NCBI GenBank assembly: GCA_020723325.1
Contig: DYJD01000024.1
Location: 76,906-119,479, forward strand
Source of the DNA: Desulfosudis oleivorans
GTDB taxonomy: Bacteria; Desulfobacterota; Desulfobacteria; Desulfobacterales; SURF-7
DNA length: 42,574 nucleotides
Reading direction: 5' to 3'
Shown here: positions 16,691 through 25,032 of the stretch, one piece after another
Layout of the letters: every line of letters starts with the position of its first letter
How positions within the stretch are numbered: position 1 is the first letter of the stretch
Position numbers and translations under genes: made by a program
The notes under the pieces: model-generated
Told to the model about the DNA's origin: nothing
The model's database searches: none
What the model saw: the letters and a program-made list of their open reading frames with translations, nothing else

Positions 16691-16707
16691 TAAAACAGGG
16701 GGTTTAC

Positions 16708-17919
16708 ATGCCGATTATCAGCATTTTTAATGGAATTTTTTGCGAAGAGGAACAAGTAATTACAGAATTAATCCAGCAAACGAAATACGCCTTGATCCAG
16801 GACAGCGACATAACAGCATCCGCCGGCCGGCTGTCAAATCTGTCCGAAGCCAAGATCAGCAAAGCGTTTTCGTCAAAAACTTCGATTTTTAATAAATTCA
16901 CCCATGAACGCGAGCGTTCGATTGCCTATTTGAAACTGGCCACCGCCGAAGCCCTGTCTCATCAAGAATTGATCCTTGAAGGCTTTTGTACCCATCTCAT
17001 TCCTCGGGAACTGACCCACGTGTTGCGCGTCTGTATCATTGCGGATGTCAAATACCGGATTGCGACGGCTGCCAAGCAAAAAGGATTGAGTGAAGCCGAG
17101 GCTATGAAATTGATCCGCACCCAAGATGAGGAGCGGGCCGCCTGGGTGCACATGCAAGCTCAAGCCGGTGACCCTTGGAATGCGGCCCTGTATGATATCC
17201 TTGCACCGGCGGACAAATTGAGTGTTGCGGAAATAGCTCAATTGATTGTGGAAAACAGCCAAAAAGAAAGTGTCAAGCCGGGAAAACGATCGTTGAAAGC
17301 CGTGGATAATTTTAAACTATCCGCCGCCGTTGAAGTTGCCCTGGCCGATGAGGGGCACCATGTGGGGGTTAAGGCCGAAGACGGCAGAGTCGTTTTGACC
17401 ATCAACAAACAGGTATTGATGCTTAATCGGCTGGAGGAAGAACTCAAATCCATTGCCGAAAAGGTTGCCGGGGTCAAAACGGTTGCAACCAAGGTCGGTC
17501 CTGGCTTTCACCAGGCGGATATTTACCGGAAATATAATTTTGAGCTTCCGGCAAAGATATTGCTGGTGGATGATGAACGTGAATTTGTGCAGACGCTTTC
17601 CGAACGTTTGCTGATCCGGGATATGGGATCGGCTGTGGCGTACGACGGCGCCTCTGCCCTGGAACTGATCCGGGAGGACGAGCCGGAAGTCATGATTCTG
17701 GATTTGCGCATGCCGGGAATCGACGGGATCGAGGTATTGAAAAAAGTCAAACAGACCAATCCCAACATCGAAGTGATCATCCTCACCGGGCATGGTTCCG
17801 AGCTTGACAAGGAAATATGCATGAAACTCGGGGCATTTGCATACCTCCAGAAACCGGTGGACATTGATGAATTGAGTGAAACCATTAAAAAGGCCAATGA
17901 GCGCATCCGGAAAAAATGA
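16708..17919 (+). CDS. Cytidylate kinase-like protein fused to a response regulator receiver
   Basis: 403 residues from the ATG at 16708, which has AGGGGG upstream; the upstream ATG at 16663 lies inside sulP. Residues 1-190 resemble the cytidylate-kinase-like family (PF13189-type): ISIFNGIFCEEEQV, HERERSIAYLKLATAEAL, LTHVLRVCIIADVKYRI. The glycine-rich P-loop (GSxGxG) is missing, so kinase activity is doubtful. Residues about 205-275 look BON-like (LSAAVEVALADEGHHVGV, GVKTVATKV). A receiver domain fills 281-400, with acidic pocket DDE, phospho-acceptor Asp332 in ILDLRMPG and lysine in QKPVD. The stop overlaps the histidine kinase start in ATGA. It may sense a nucleotide or small ligand and pass this to the phosphorelay. 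Confidence 0.78.
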   Translation: MPIISIFNGIFCEEEQVITELIQQTKYALIQDSDITASAGRLSNLSEAKISKAFSSKTSIFNKFTHERERSIAYLKLATAEALSHQELILEGFCTHLIPRELTHVLRVCIIADVKYRIATAAKQKGLSEAEAMKLIRTQDEERAAWVHMQAQAGDPWNAALYDILAPADKLSVAEIAQLIVENSQKESVKPGKRSLKAVDNFKLSAAVEVALADEGHHVGVKAEDGRVVLTINKQVLMLNRLEEELKSIAEKVAGVKTVATKVGPGFHQADIYRKYNFELPAKILLVDDEREFVQTLSERLLIRDMGSAVAYDGASALELIREDEPEVMILDLRMPGIDGIEVLKKVKQTNPNIEVIILTGHGSELDKEICMKLGAFAYLQKPVDIDELSETIKKANERIRKK

Positions 17920-19625
17920 ATTCTGTACCGCCTTCACAAACCGAGCGCATCGCATTTCCAAGTCCGGGAAAGCATTTGATGAACTATCGCCGGATTTGGC
18001 AAACAGTGGTGCTTTTGACCGGTTGTGTTTCGCTCATTCCATTGATCTTTATAACGATTGTTGATTATCAGGTGACCCAGCATGCCATTGAGTCCGAATT
18101 TTTGCTAAGGACCGCCCGGGTCATTTCCAACACCCAACGGGCAATTTCCTTTTTCTTGGCTGAGCGCAAATCAGCGTTGAACTTTATAATAAAGGATAAT
18201 GAGTTCAATTCGTTATTAAGTGCAAAGCGCCTGGCTGATATTTTGGAAAACCTCCAGGAGAGCTTCGGCGGCGGCTTCATGGATTTGGGAATGATCGATT
18301 CGGACGGGGTGCAGCGAACCTATATCGGCCCGTATCAGCTTGAAGGCAAAAACTATAAGAATCAGGAGTGGTTCAAGGAGGTGGTAGACCGCGGTAATTA
18401 CATCAGCAATGTTTTTATGGGTTATCGTAAAATCCCGCATTTTGTAATTGCCGTTAAGCGCAATCTGCCGGATGGTTCTTTTTATATTCTTCGGGCGGCC
18501 ATCGGTATCGATCTTTTTCAGAAATTATTGGCCGATCTGAAAATGGAAGGACAGGGCGATGCCTTCATGATCGATCACGCCGGTACTCTGCAAACAACCT
18601 CCTGGTATTATGGCGAGGTACTCGGCAAGCCGCCTTTACCCGTACCTAATTTTTCAGAAAAATCAGAAGTTTATGAAACCGGTAAAACCGAAGAAGACCG
18701 TCTCGTGATCGGCTATAAATTCATTGACGACTCGCCCTTTATCCTGATGATTGTTAAGGAAAGAAAGGAACTGATGGAGCCGTGGTTCCGTACGCGTTTG
18801 AAGCTGATCACATTTCTCATCGGCAGCATCACCGTGATATTAACGGTCATTTTCTGGACTTCCTGGTTTATGGTCAAAAAAATCAAGATCGCCGATCATC
18901 GGCGCATGATATCCTTGCATCAGGTGGAATATGCCAATAAAATGGCATCTATAGGCCGGCTTGCCGCCAACGTGGCCCATGAAATCAACAATCCGTTGGC
19001 CATTGTCAATGAAAAAGCCGGACTCATAAAAGATCTATTTCTATTTAAGGGGGATTATGCCAAAGATGAAAGGCTGATCTCCCTAGTGGATTCCATTCTG
19101 GCGTCGGTTAAACGCGCCGGAACCATTACCAAGCGGCTATTGACTTTTGCCAGAAAGTTTGAAGTATCCATTCAAAAGATTGATTTAATTAAATTAATTG
19201 AGGAAGTATTGGGTTTTTTCCAGCGCGAAGCCAACCACCGGAGCGTTACCTTGAAACTGACGGCCCCTGAAAATATTCCCGAGATCGAAAGCGACGTGGG
19301 TAAATTGCAGCAGATTTTTGTGAATATCATCAACAATGCTTTTGCCGCGATTCATGACGGCGGCTGCATTGAAGTAACCATCAAGCCAAAAGAGGAATAT
19401 TGGATTGAATTGATGATCACCGACAACGGTGGTGGAATCACAAAAAGTGATATACACCGGATCTTTGAACCTTTTTTCTCCACCAAAACAAAATCCGGCG
19501 GCACCGGACTCGGCTTGTCCATCACGTATAATCTTGTTCAGGAAATCGGCGGGAAAATCACTGTTGAGAGCGAACTTGGAAAAGGAACAACGTTTATGGT
19601 GACACTGCCGTTAAGCACGAAGTAA
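17916..19625 (+). CDS. Cache-domain sensor histidine kinase
   Basis: 569 residues. Membrane helices lie at about 27-49 and 288-312. Between them is a periplasmic Cache domain with the usual pattern (SDGVQRTYIGPY, NQEWFKEVV, NVFMGYRKIPHFVIAV, FYILRAAIGID). The cytoplasmic part holds a HisKA dimer domain with His355 in NVAHEINNPLAIV, and an HATPase domain with N box (NIINNAFAAI), G1 (DNGGG) and G2 (GGTGLGLSI). It therefore has everything needed for autophosphorylation. It overlaps the upstream receiver fusion by 4 bp and is followed 9 bp later by a receiver gene. It is the only complete kinase in the island, so it probably feeds all three receivers. The Cache ligand may be an anion or a carboxylate. 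Confidence 0.93.
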   Translation: MNSVPPSQTERIAFPSPGKHLMNYRRIWQTVVLLTGCVSLIPLIFITIVDYQVTQHAIESEFLLRTARVISNTQRAISFFLAERKSALNFIIKDNEFNSLLSAKRLADILENLQESFGGGFMDLGMIDSDGVQRTYIGPYQLEGKNYKNQEWFKEVVDRGNYISNVFMGYRKIPHFVIAVKRNLPDGSFYILRAAIGIDLFQKLLADLKMEGQGDAFMIDHAGTLQTTSWYYGEVLGKPPLPVPNFSEKSEVYETGKTEEDRLVIGYKFIDDSPFILMIVKERKELMEPWFRTRLKLITFLIGSITVILTVIFWTSWFMVKKIKIADHRRMISLHQVEYANKMASIGRLAANVAHEINNPLAIVNEKAGLIKDLFLFKGDYAKDERLISLVDSILASVKRAGTITKRLLTFARKFEVSIQKIDLIKLIEEVLGFFQREANHRSVTLKLTAPENIPEIESDVGKLQQIFVNIINNAFAAIHDGGCIEVTIKPKEEYWIELMITDNGGGITKSDIHRIFEPFFSTKTKSGGTGLGLSITYNLVQEIGGKITVESELGKGTTFMVTLPLSTK

Positions 19626-19634
19626 GGAGATTTT

Positions 19635-20012
19635 ATGGCCATAAAAGTGTTGCTTGTCGATGATGAAGTCGAATTTGTTTCCACTCTGGCTGAAAGATTA
19701 TCCTTTCGTAATTTTGAGGCCATCTGGACAAGCACTATCGATGCGGCTTTACAGCAAGTGGAAGCACAATATTTCGATGTGGCTGTTCTGGATTTGAAGA
19801 TGCCGAAAATTTGCGGTCTTAAACTGAAGGAAACCCTTCACAAAATGCATCCGGATATGAAATTCATTTTTTTGACCGGCTATGGATCCGAGGAGGATTT
19901 TCAAATTATTTCCGACCAGATCGGTGAAGAATTTTATTTGGTCAAACCAGTGGATATTGACGTTTTAATCGATAAAATCAACAGCATTGTGAAACCACAC
20001 AAAAAGGTGTGA
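19635..20012 (+). CDS. Single-domain response regulator (receiver only)
   Basis: 125 residues with only a receiver domain: acidic pair in LLVDDE, phospho-acceptor Asp53 in VLDLKMP, switch threonine in FLTGY and lysine in LVKPVD. No output domain. AAGGAG precedes the ATG. The N-terminal pattern DDE-x-EFVSTLAERLSFR is close to that of the receivers at 17557 and 20735, indicating duplication within this island. It lies between the histidine kinase and a protein retaining only a histidine phosphotransfer helix pair, so a phosphorelay intermediate role is likely. Its stop overlaps a possible GTG start of the next gene. Confidence 0.9.
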   Translation: MAIKVLLVDDEVEFVSTLAERLSFRNFEAIWTSTIDAALQQVEAQYFDVAVLDLKMPKICGLKLKETLHKMHPDMKFIFLTGYGSEEDFQIISDQIGEEFYLVKPVDIDVLIDKINSIVKPHKKV

Positions 20013-20017
20013 CAAAG

Positions 20018-20683
20018 ATGAACGCCAAACAACACGCCGTCAAGGATGAAAATATACGCTTTTTCGGAAAAATCGTGGCTTCCATCTCCCATGAAATCAA
20101 GAATGTCCTGGCCATTATTAATGAAAAAGCCGGGCTGCTAAACGATCTCACCCTGATGGCACAAAAGGGGACGGCGCTTGATTTGGGTAGGATCCAAGCC
20201 ATTTCCAATGACATGCAGGCCCAGATCAAACGCGGGGATGCCATCATCAAAAATATGAACAAGTTCGCCCATAGTGTGGATGAAGCCATTCAGCAAATAA
20301 ATTTAATGGAAATTACAGGTTTAATGACCACCCTGGCTGAACGTTCGGCCTCAAGACAGGGGGTAACACTATGCCTGATACCCCTCTCCTCCAGCCCCAT
20401 GGTTCAAACCCGGCCGTTTTTACTGGAGTTGTTGATTTGGAATTGCCTGCAATTTGCCATGCCCAGATGTGGTGAAAAGAAAACCGTTACCATTCAAATC
20501 GAGCAAGCCATGCAAGGCCCCCAGGTGAAATTTTCACTGGGAAATAATCCCATTGAGGAACCGGTTGCTTTTGAAAACCTGTCATGGCTTTTGGAAATGG
20601 TACAGGCCGATCTCCGGATGCTTGTTGCGGAATCACAATTAATTCTGTCCCTTCCGGAAAAAATTGCCTGTAATGCAATCTAG
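20018..20683 (+). CDS. Histidine kinase-like protein lacking a recognisable ATPase core
   Basis: 222 residues from the ATG at 20018, which has AAGGTG upstream; a GTG at 20009 overlapping the previous stop is an alternative. Residues 10-100 match a HisKA dimerisation domain with His25 in SISHEIKNVLAIINEKAGLL, nearly the same as the complete kinase upstream (NVAHEINNPLAIVNEKAGLI). The following 120 residues sit where the HATPase should be, but the N, G1 and G2 boxes are not recognisable and the length is too short. No membrane segment or sensor domain. It most likely serves as a histidine phosphotransfer protein or kinase decoy between receivers. It is not a frameshifted kinase, because its frame is open and the gene spacing is tight. 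Confidence 0.72.
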   Translation: MNAKQHAVKDENIRFFGKIVASISHEIKNVLAIINEKAGLLNDLTLMAQKGTALDLGRIQAISNDMQAQIKRGDAIIKNMNKFAHSVDEAIQQINLMEITGLMTTLAERSASRQGVTLCLIPLSSSPMVQTRPFLLELLIWNCLQFAMPRCGEKKTVTIQIEQAMQGPQVKFSLGNNPIEEPVAFENLSWLLEMVQADLRMLVAESQLILSLPEKIACNAI

Positions 20684-20734
20684 GGGGTTTAACCATATAG
20701 GATTTCATTCTTCCACAGGCAAAGAAGCGTTAAA

Positions 20735-21133
20735 ATGCAACCCAATGTGTTAGTAGTTGATGACGAAGCAGCTTTTGCAAAAACACTGGCTGAAAGGCTG
20801 GCCCTCCGTGACTGCCGGGTCACTGTGGCGCTGAATGGGAATGAAGCCATGGAGGTGGTTCAAAAAATATATATCGACGTGGTAATTCTTGACTTGGCCA
20901 TGCCGGGGCTCGATGGAATCGCAACACTAAAAGCAATCAAGCGCATCAAACCACAGATAGAAGTTATCATGCTGACCGGGAATGCCACCACGGAGACCGC
21001 TTCTGAAGGTTTAGAGATGGGGGCCATGGATTATCTCATGAAGCCATTGGACATAGAAAGTTTGGTAGAATTAATCAATATGGCCCTAAAAAGAAAATCC
21101 TGGCGGGAAGTAAAAACACAAGCCGAGCCATAA
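20735..21133 (+). CDS. Single-domain response regulator (receiver only)
   Basis: 132 residues: LVVDDE acidic pocket, phospho-acceptor Asp53 in ILDLAMPG, switch threonine in MLTGN, lysine in LMKPLD. A short basic tail (KRKSWREVKTQ) follows; there is no output domain. It is the third receiver in the island and shares the DDE-x-x-F-x-x-TLAERL start with the other two. The gene is 51 bp after the kinase-like gene and has only a weak ribosome binding site (AAGAAG, distant). It is the last gene of the tetR-sulP block; the aminopeptidase gene on the other strand ends 24 bp away. Confidence 0.9.
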   Translation: MQPNVLVVDDEAAFAKTLAERLALRDCRVTVALNGNEAMEVVQKIYIDVVILDLAMPGLDGIATLKAIKRIKPQIEVIMLTGNATTETASEGLEMGAMDYLMKPLDIESLVELINMALKRKSWREVKTQAEP

Positions 21134-21157
21134 TCACCATAATCAATTTATCGATTT

Positions 21158-22471
21158 TTATACTGGCAATTCCCTCCTCATATTCATCAACTCTTCAATT
21201 TCATCCGGCTCGATGGGAATGTCCTTGGTGAGGTCCAGGGGACCGCACGGGGTCACCAGGATGTCGTTTTCCAAGCGGATGCCGATGCCTTCCTCGCGAA
21301 TATAGATGCCCGGCTCGCAGGTCAATACCATGCCCGGTTCCAGGGGCCGGTATTTGCTGCCGCTGTCATGCACATCCAGGCCCAGGTGATGGGAGGCCCC
21401 ATGCATGAAATATTTTTTGTACAGGGGCTCCTCCTTGGATTGTTGTTTGACTTCCTTGCGCTGTAGCAAACCCAGACGGATCAGTTCCCCTTCCATATAA
21501 TCACCCACCTGCTGTTGATATCTTTCCAGGGTGATGCCGGGGCGCAGATCTTGAATAGCGGCGCGCTGAATCCGCAGGACGGCATGATAAATCTCCTTTT
21601 GGCGCGGACTGAAACGACCGCTCACCGGCAGGGTGCGGGTAACGTCGGCAGCATAATTGGCATATTCGGCACCGGCGTCGATGAGCACCAGATCCCCGTC
21701 CCGGCATTGACGGTTGTTTTTTATATAGTGGAGCACGCAGGCATTGGCGCCGCTAGCGACTATGGTCTCAAAGGCCGGGCCCCGGGAGCGCCTTCGGATA
21801 AATTCATGCACGAGTTCGGCCTCGATTTCAAATTCCCAGACACCGGGCCGAACAAAGCCCAACAAACGCCGGAAACCCGTTGCCGTGATCTTGCAGGCCT
21901 CACTGATTAAAGCTGTTTCAATATCGGATTTGATCACCCGCAGGTCTTGCAACAACGGCGCCAGGCGTTCATAACGGTGCAGGGGGAAGGCGCTGCGGCA
22001 CCAGGTCAGAAAGCGCATGTCACGGGTTTCCACAATGACGTCGGCCCGCAAATGCTCATTGGTGTTCAGGTAGACATGCTCGCAGGCCAGCACCAGGGGC
22101 CGGATGGTTTTTTCAAACTGATCCAGCCAATGGACCGTGGGAATGCCGGAAACCGTCCCGGCTTCCTCTTTGGTATAACGCTCACCCTCCCAGAGGGCCA
22201 GGTCGGCATTGGTTTCCCGAAGAAAAAGCATTTCCCGGTGCTTTTCCTCCTTTGCATCAGGACAAAGCACCAGGATGCTTTCCGTCTGATCAATGCCGGA
22301 CAGATAAAAAAAATCCGTCTGTTGAATAAAAGGCCGGGTGCCGTCGCCACTGGTGGGGGCGGTGTCGTTGGCATTCAGAATGGCGATGGAAGAAGGCTTC
22401 AAGGCCGCTGAAAGGCGCTTGCGATTCCGGATAAACAGTTCGGGATCGACGGGTGAATAGCGGACACTCAT
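21158..22471 (-). CDS. pepP: Xaa-Pro aminopeptidase (aminopeptidase P, M24 family)
   Basis: 437 residues, the usual length. The N-terminal AMP_N domain occupies about residues 5-135. The pita-bread catalytic domain has the expected metal ligands: DAGAEYANYAADVTRT (two Asp), HHLGLDVHD (His), CEPGIYI (Glu) and IRLENDILVT (Glu). It removes the first residue from peptides with proline in position two, using two manganese ions, in the cytoplasm. The ATG overlaps the stop of the response regulator gene upstream (ATGA), so both are co-transcribed. A link between the two is unclear. Confidence 0.93.
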   Translation of the reverse strand: MSVRYSPVDPELFIRNRKRLSAALKPSSIAILNANDTAPTSGDGTRPFIQQTDFFYLSGIDQTESILVLCPDAKEEKHREMLFLRETNADLALWEGERYTKEEAGTVSGIPTVHWLDQFEKTIRPLVLACEHVYLNTNEHLRADVIVETRDMRFLTWCRSAFPLHRYERLAPLLQDLRVIKSDIETALISEACKITATGFRRLLGFVRPGVWEFEIEAELVHEFIRRRSRGPAFETIVASGANACVLHYIKNNRQCRDGDLVLIDAGAEYANYAADVTRTLPVSGRFSPRQKEIYHAVLRIQRAAIQDLRPGITLERYQQQVGDYMEGELIRLGLLQRKEVKQQSKEEPLYKKYFMHGASHHLGLDVHDSGSKYRPLEPGMVLTCEPGIYIREEGIGIRLENDILVTPCGPLDLTKDIPIEPDEIEELMNMRRELPV

Positions 22472-22836
22472 AACCTTAAGAGTTCCCGCACAGAAGAGAT
22501 GATTTCTTTTTGTCCGATGGGTTTGGCAAAGGTTTTATCAGCGCCCAGTTTCTCCGCGATGCATAGATAATCCATGGGCTGGTTACGGCCGCCGCCGGAC
22601 ATGGCGATGATTTTGACCTTGGGGAAACTGCGCTTGATGTCCACAATGGTTTCCAGGCCTTCTTTTTCAGGCATGATAATGTCCGTGATGATCAGATCGG
22701 CCGGATTTTCTTGTTGTAATTTGATGGCGGCTTTGCCGTCCGGTGCATCCATTACTTCGAGTCCGATGCGTTCCAGCATCTGGCGGAGCATTACGCGAAT
22801 CTGGGGCTCATCGTCGATTATCAGTACGCGCGGCAT
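22468..22836 (-). CDS. Single-domain response regulator
   Basis: 122 residues with receiver domain only: LIIDDEPQIR, Asp52 in IITDIIMPEKEG, switch serine in AMSGGG and lysine in FAKPIG. It belongs to a different receiver subfamily from those of the SulP island (SGGGR after the switch residue). It is first in an operon with aminopeptidase P and has a good promoter at 22868-22897. No cognate kinase is adjacent, so it is an orphan receiver. Confidence 0.9.
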   Translation of the reverse strand: MPRVLIIDDEPQIRVMLRQMLERIGLEVMDAPDGKAAIKLQQENPADLIITDIIMPEKEGLETIVDIKRSFPKVKIIAMSGGGRNQPMDYLCIAEKLGADKTFAKPIGQKEIISSVRELLRL

Positions 22837-22867
22837 GAGTCAGCCTTTCGGATAGGGTTTTTCAAGT

Positions 22868-22897
22868 ACTATAGCAGAAGGATAAGAATACGGTCAA
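22868..22897 (-). promoter_or_regulatory. Sigma-70 promoter for response regulator-pepP operon
   Basis: On the minus strand, TTGACC (22897-22892) and TATAGT (22873-22868) are separated by 18 bp, about 30 bp before the ATG at 22836. Confidence 0.65.
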
Positions 22898-22937
22898 ACT
22901 GAATCGATGATCGTTTTCTGGAAAACAGAAAAAAAGA

Positions 22938-23726
22938 CTAACTTTTTCCTTTTTGCAAAATCGCATCCAGGGCCGCCAAATGCTCCTGACTGTCATGGCA
23001 CAAGGCTTGATAAGCAGCGGATTGTTCCAAGAGCTGGGCCAGGGAAGAGTGCTGCCCCATGTATAAAAGTCGTTTGGCCATGCGCAGGGCCGCTGCCGGC
23101 TTTTGGGCGATTTTGGCAGCCATGGACTTGGCAAAGGGCAGCAGATTTTCATGGGCAACCACGTGGTTAACAAGCCCCATGGCCAGAGCCTTTTCAGCGT
23201 TGATCACGTCACCGGTGAAAGTGAGTTCGCAAGCCCGGGCAAGACCCACGGCTTTGGGCAGAAAATAGGCGCCGCCGTCACCGGGGATCAGTCCCACATT
23301 TAAAAAGGTTTCCCCAAAACCGGCCCGAGTGGAGGCAATGCGGATGTCGCACATGAGGGTCAGATCACAGCCCGCGCCGATGGCCGGGCCGTTGACCGCG
23401 GCAATGGTGGGGATTTCCACGCTGCAAACGGCAAGGGGGATGCGCTGTACATTGCGGCGGTAATTTTCCATGACCTGGGCCGGTGAGCCGCTGAACATGC
23501 CTTTTTTCGCACGCATGTCCTTGATGTTGCCGCCGGCAGAAAAGGCCGGGTCCGCGCCGGTGAGGATGAGGACCTTGAGGTTCATGTCCGCATTCACCAT
23601 GCGGCAAACCTGCTCGATCTCCGCGATGATGTCCGCACCGGTGATGGCGTTGCGGATTTCCGGCAGATTGAGGGTCAACAGGGCCACAGGGCCTTCGGTT
23701 TGAAACAAGATGGTTTTAAAGTCCAT
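22938..23726 (-). CDS. Crotonase superfamily protein (enoyl-CoA hydratase-like), atypical active site
   Basis: 262 residues of the crotonase fold. Oxyanion-hole segments are present (PAFSAGGNIKDM near residues 60-71; NGPAIGAGCDLTLMCD near 114-129). Compared with classical enoyl-CoA hydratase, the first catalytic Glu position is Asp (GCDL for GCEL) and the second is Phe (GETFLNVG for GQPEILLG), while GLIPGDGG supplies an extra Asp. It is therefore probably not a simple hydratase; isomerase or another CoA-ester reaction is likelier. It overlaps the upstream decarboxylase-like gene by 11 bp, with GGAGG before the ATG, and is co-transcribed with it. Confidence 0.85.
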   Translation of the reverse strand: MDFKTILFQTEGPVALLTLNLPEIRNAITGADIIAEIEQVCRMVNADMNLKVLILTGADPAFSAGGNIKDMRAKKGMFSGSPAQVMENYRRNVQRIPLAVCSVEIPTIAAVNGPAIGAGCDLTLMCDIRIASTRAGFGETFLNVGLIPGDGGAYFLPKAVGLARACELTFTGDVINAEKALAMGLVNHVVAHENLLPFAKSMAAKIAQKPAAALRMAKRLLYMGQHSSLAQLLEQSAAYQALCHDSQEHLAALDAILQKGKS

Positions 23727-24993
23727 GGGTTTTTGGCCTCCAGATATTCTGCTTAAACTCCAGGGTGGCGAAATGGTCGGCCAGGGTCTCTTCCCTGCGG
23801 ATCAGCTCGATGGCACCGTTGCTGCGCAGCAGCAATTCCTTGGGCCGTAGCCGGCCGTTGTAATTGAAACCCATGGCATGGCCGTGGGCGCCGGTGTCGT
23901 GGATCAGCAGCAGGTCCCCCTCCACGATTTCCGGCAGGCGCCGCTGAATAGCGAATTTGTCGTTGTTCTCGCACAGGGCGCCCACCACATCCACCGGTTC
24001 CTCCATGAGGGGCGCATGGGTTTTGCCGTGCACCGTGATTTCATGATAGGCGCCGTACATGCCGGGCCGCATCAGGGCCGACATGCAGGCATCAACGCCG
24101 ATGTATTTGCGGTATATGTTTTTTTCATTGATGGCGGTGGTGACCAGCACACCATGGGGGCCGGTCATGTAACGGCCGCTTTCGATAAACAAGCGGGGGG
24201 CGTAACCGTTCTTTTTTTGAAAAGCATCAAAGCAAGCGACGGCTTCCCGGCCCAGGGTCTGGAGGTCAAGGGCGGTCTGGTCCGGCCGGTAAGGGATGCC
24301 GAACCCGCCGCCGATGTTGACGAATTCAAAGCGCAAGCCCAGGGCGGCCGTGACTTCTTCGGCCAGGGCCAGAATCATGATCACGGTATCCACCATGTAT
24401 TCATAATTCAGTTCATTGGAAACCAGCATGGTGTGCAGGCCGAAACGCCGGGCCCCCATTTCCCGTGCTTTTTGATAGGCGGGGATGACCTGGTCGTGGT
24501 GCAGGCCGTATTTGGCTTCCTCGGGATTACCGATGATGTGATTGCCGCTGCGCCGGGGACCGGGATTGTAACGGAAGCAAATCAGTTCCGGGATTTGCGG
24601 CATTTTCTCCAACAGGGTGATGTCGTCCAGGTTGATCAGGGAACCCCCTTGGGCAAAGGCGCAATCAAATTCCTCCCGGCTGGTGTTGTTGGAAGTAAAC
24701 ATGATGTCATCCGGCGCAGCGCCGATTTTGCGGCTGAGGGCGATTTCCGCAATGGAGCTGCAATCAAAGCCGAAACCCAGGTCCCGCATGATTTCAAGAA
24801 TGCGCGGATTGGGCAGGGCTTTCACCGCATAGTATTCCCGGAAACCCGGTGTCTGGCTGAAGGCGGTTTTCAGTTCCAGGCCGGTGGCGCGAATGCCGGC
24901 TTCGTCGTAAATATGAAAAGGCGTACCGAAATGGGCCGCCGCCTGACGCAGAACCGGCGCCAGCCGGTTTTCAAAGGCTTTACTCATGGGCAT
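23716..24993 (-). CDS. Diaminopimelate decarboxylase-like PLP enzyme (fold type III)
   Basis: 425 residues. The PLP lysine lies in YYAVKALPNP (about residue 53), the phosphate-binding glycine-rich loop is NIGGGFGIPY, and the substrate/second-subunit motif is GALCENNDKFA. The C-terminal segment HDTGAHGHAMGFNYNGRLRP matches DAP decarboxylases. The usual HxHIGS after the middle strands is replaced by GLHTMLVSNEL, so the substrate specificity may differ from LysA. AGGAGA lies before the ATG at 24993; a second ATG at 24987 is possible. An Lrp regulator precedes it by 39 bp and an atypical crotonase follows with overlap. Lysine synthesis or decarboxylation of another amino acid are both possible. 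Confidence 0.85.
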   Translation of the reverse strand: MPMSKAFENRLAPVLRQAAAHFGTPFHIYDEAGIRATGLELKTAFSQTPGFREYYAVKALPNPRILEIMRDLGFGFDCSSIAEIALSRKIGAAPDDIMFTSNNTSREEFDCAFAQGGSLINLDDITLLEKMPQIPELICFRYNPGPRRSGNHIIGNPEEAKYGLHHDQVIPAYQKAREMGARRFGLHTMLVSNELNYEYMVDTVIMILALAEEVTAALGLRFEFVNIGGGFGIPYRPDQTALDLQTLGREAVACFDAFQKKNGYAPRLFIESGRYMTGPHGVLVTTAINEKNIYRKYIGVDACMSALMRPGMYGAYHEITVHGKTHAPLMEEPVDVVGALCENNDKFAIQRRLPEIVEGDLLLIHDTGAHGHAMGFNYNGRLRPKELLLRSNGAIELIRREETLADHFATLEFKQNIWRPKTHGL

Positions 24994-25032
24994 GGGATCA
25001 ATCTCTCCTGACTTTTTAACGATGCCGGTCTT

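Noticed and set aside
23878-25011. 377-codon plus-strand ORF
   Set aside because: It is antisense to the decarboxylase-like gene, which has clear PLP-enzyme motifs; the plus ORF has no recognisable domain.
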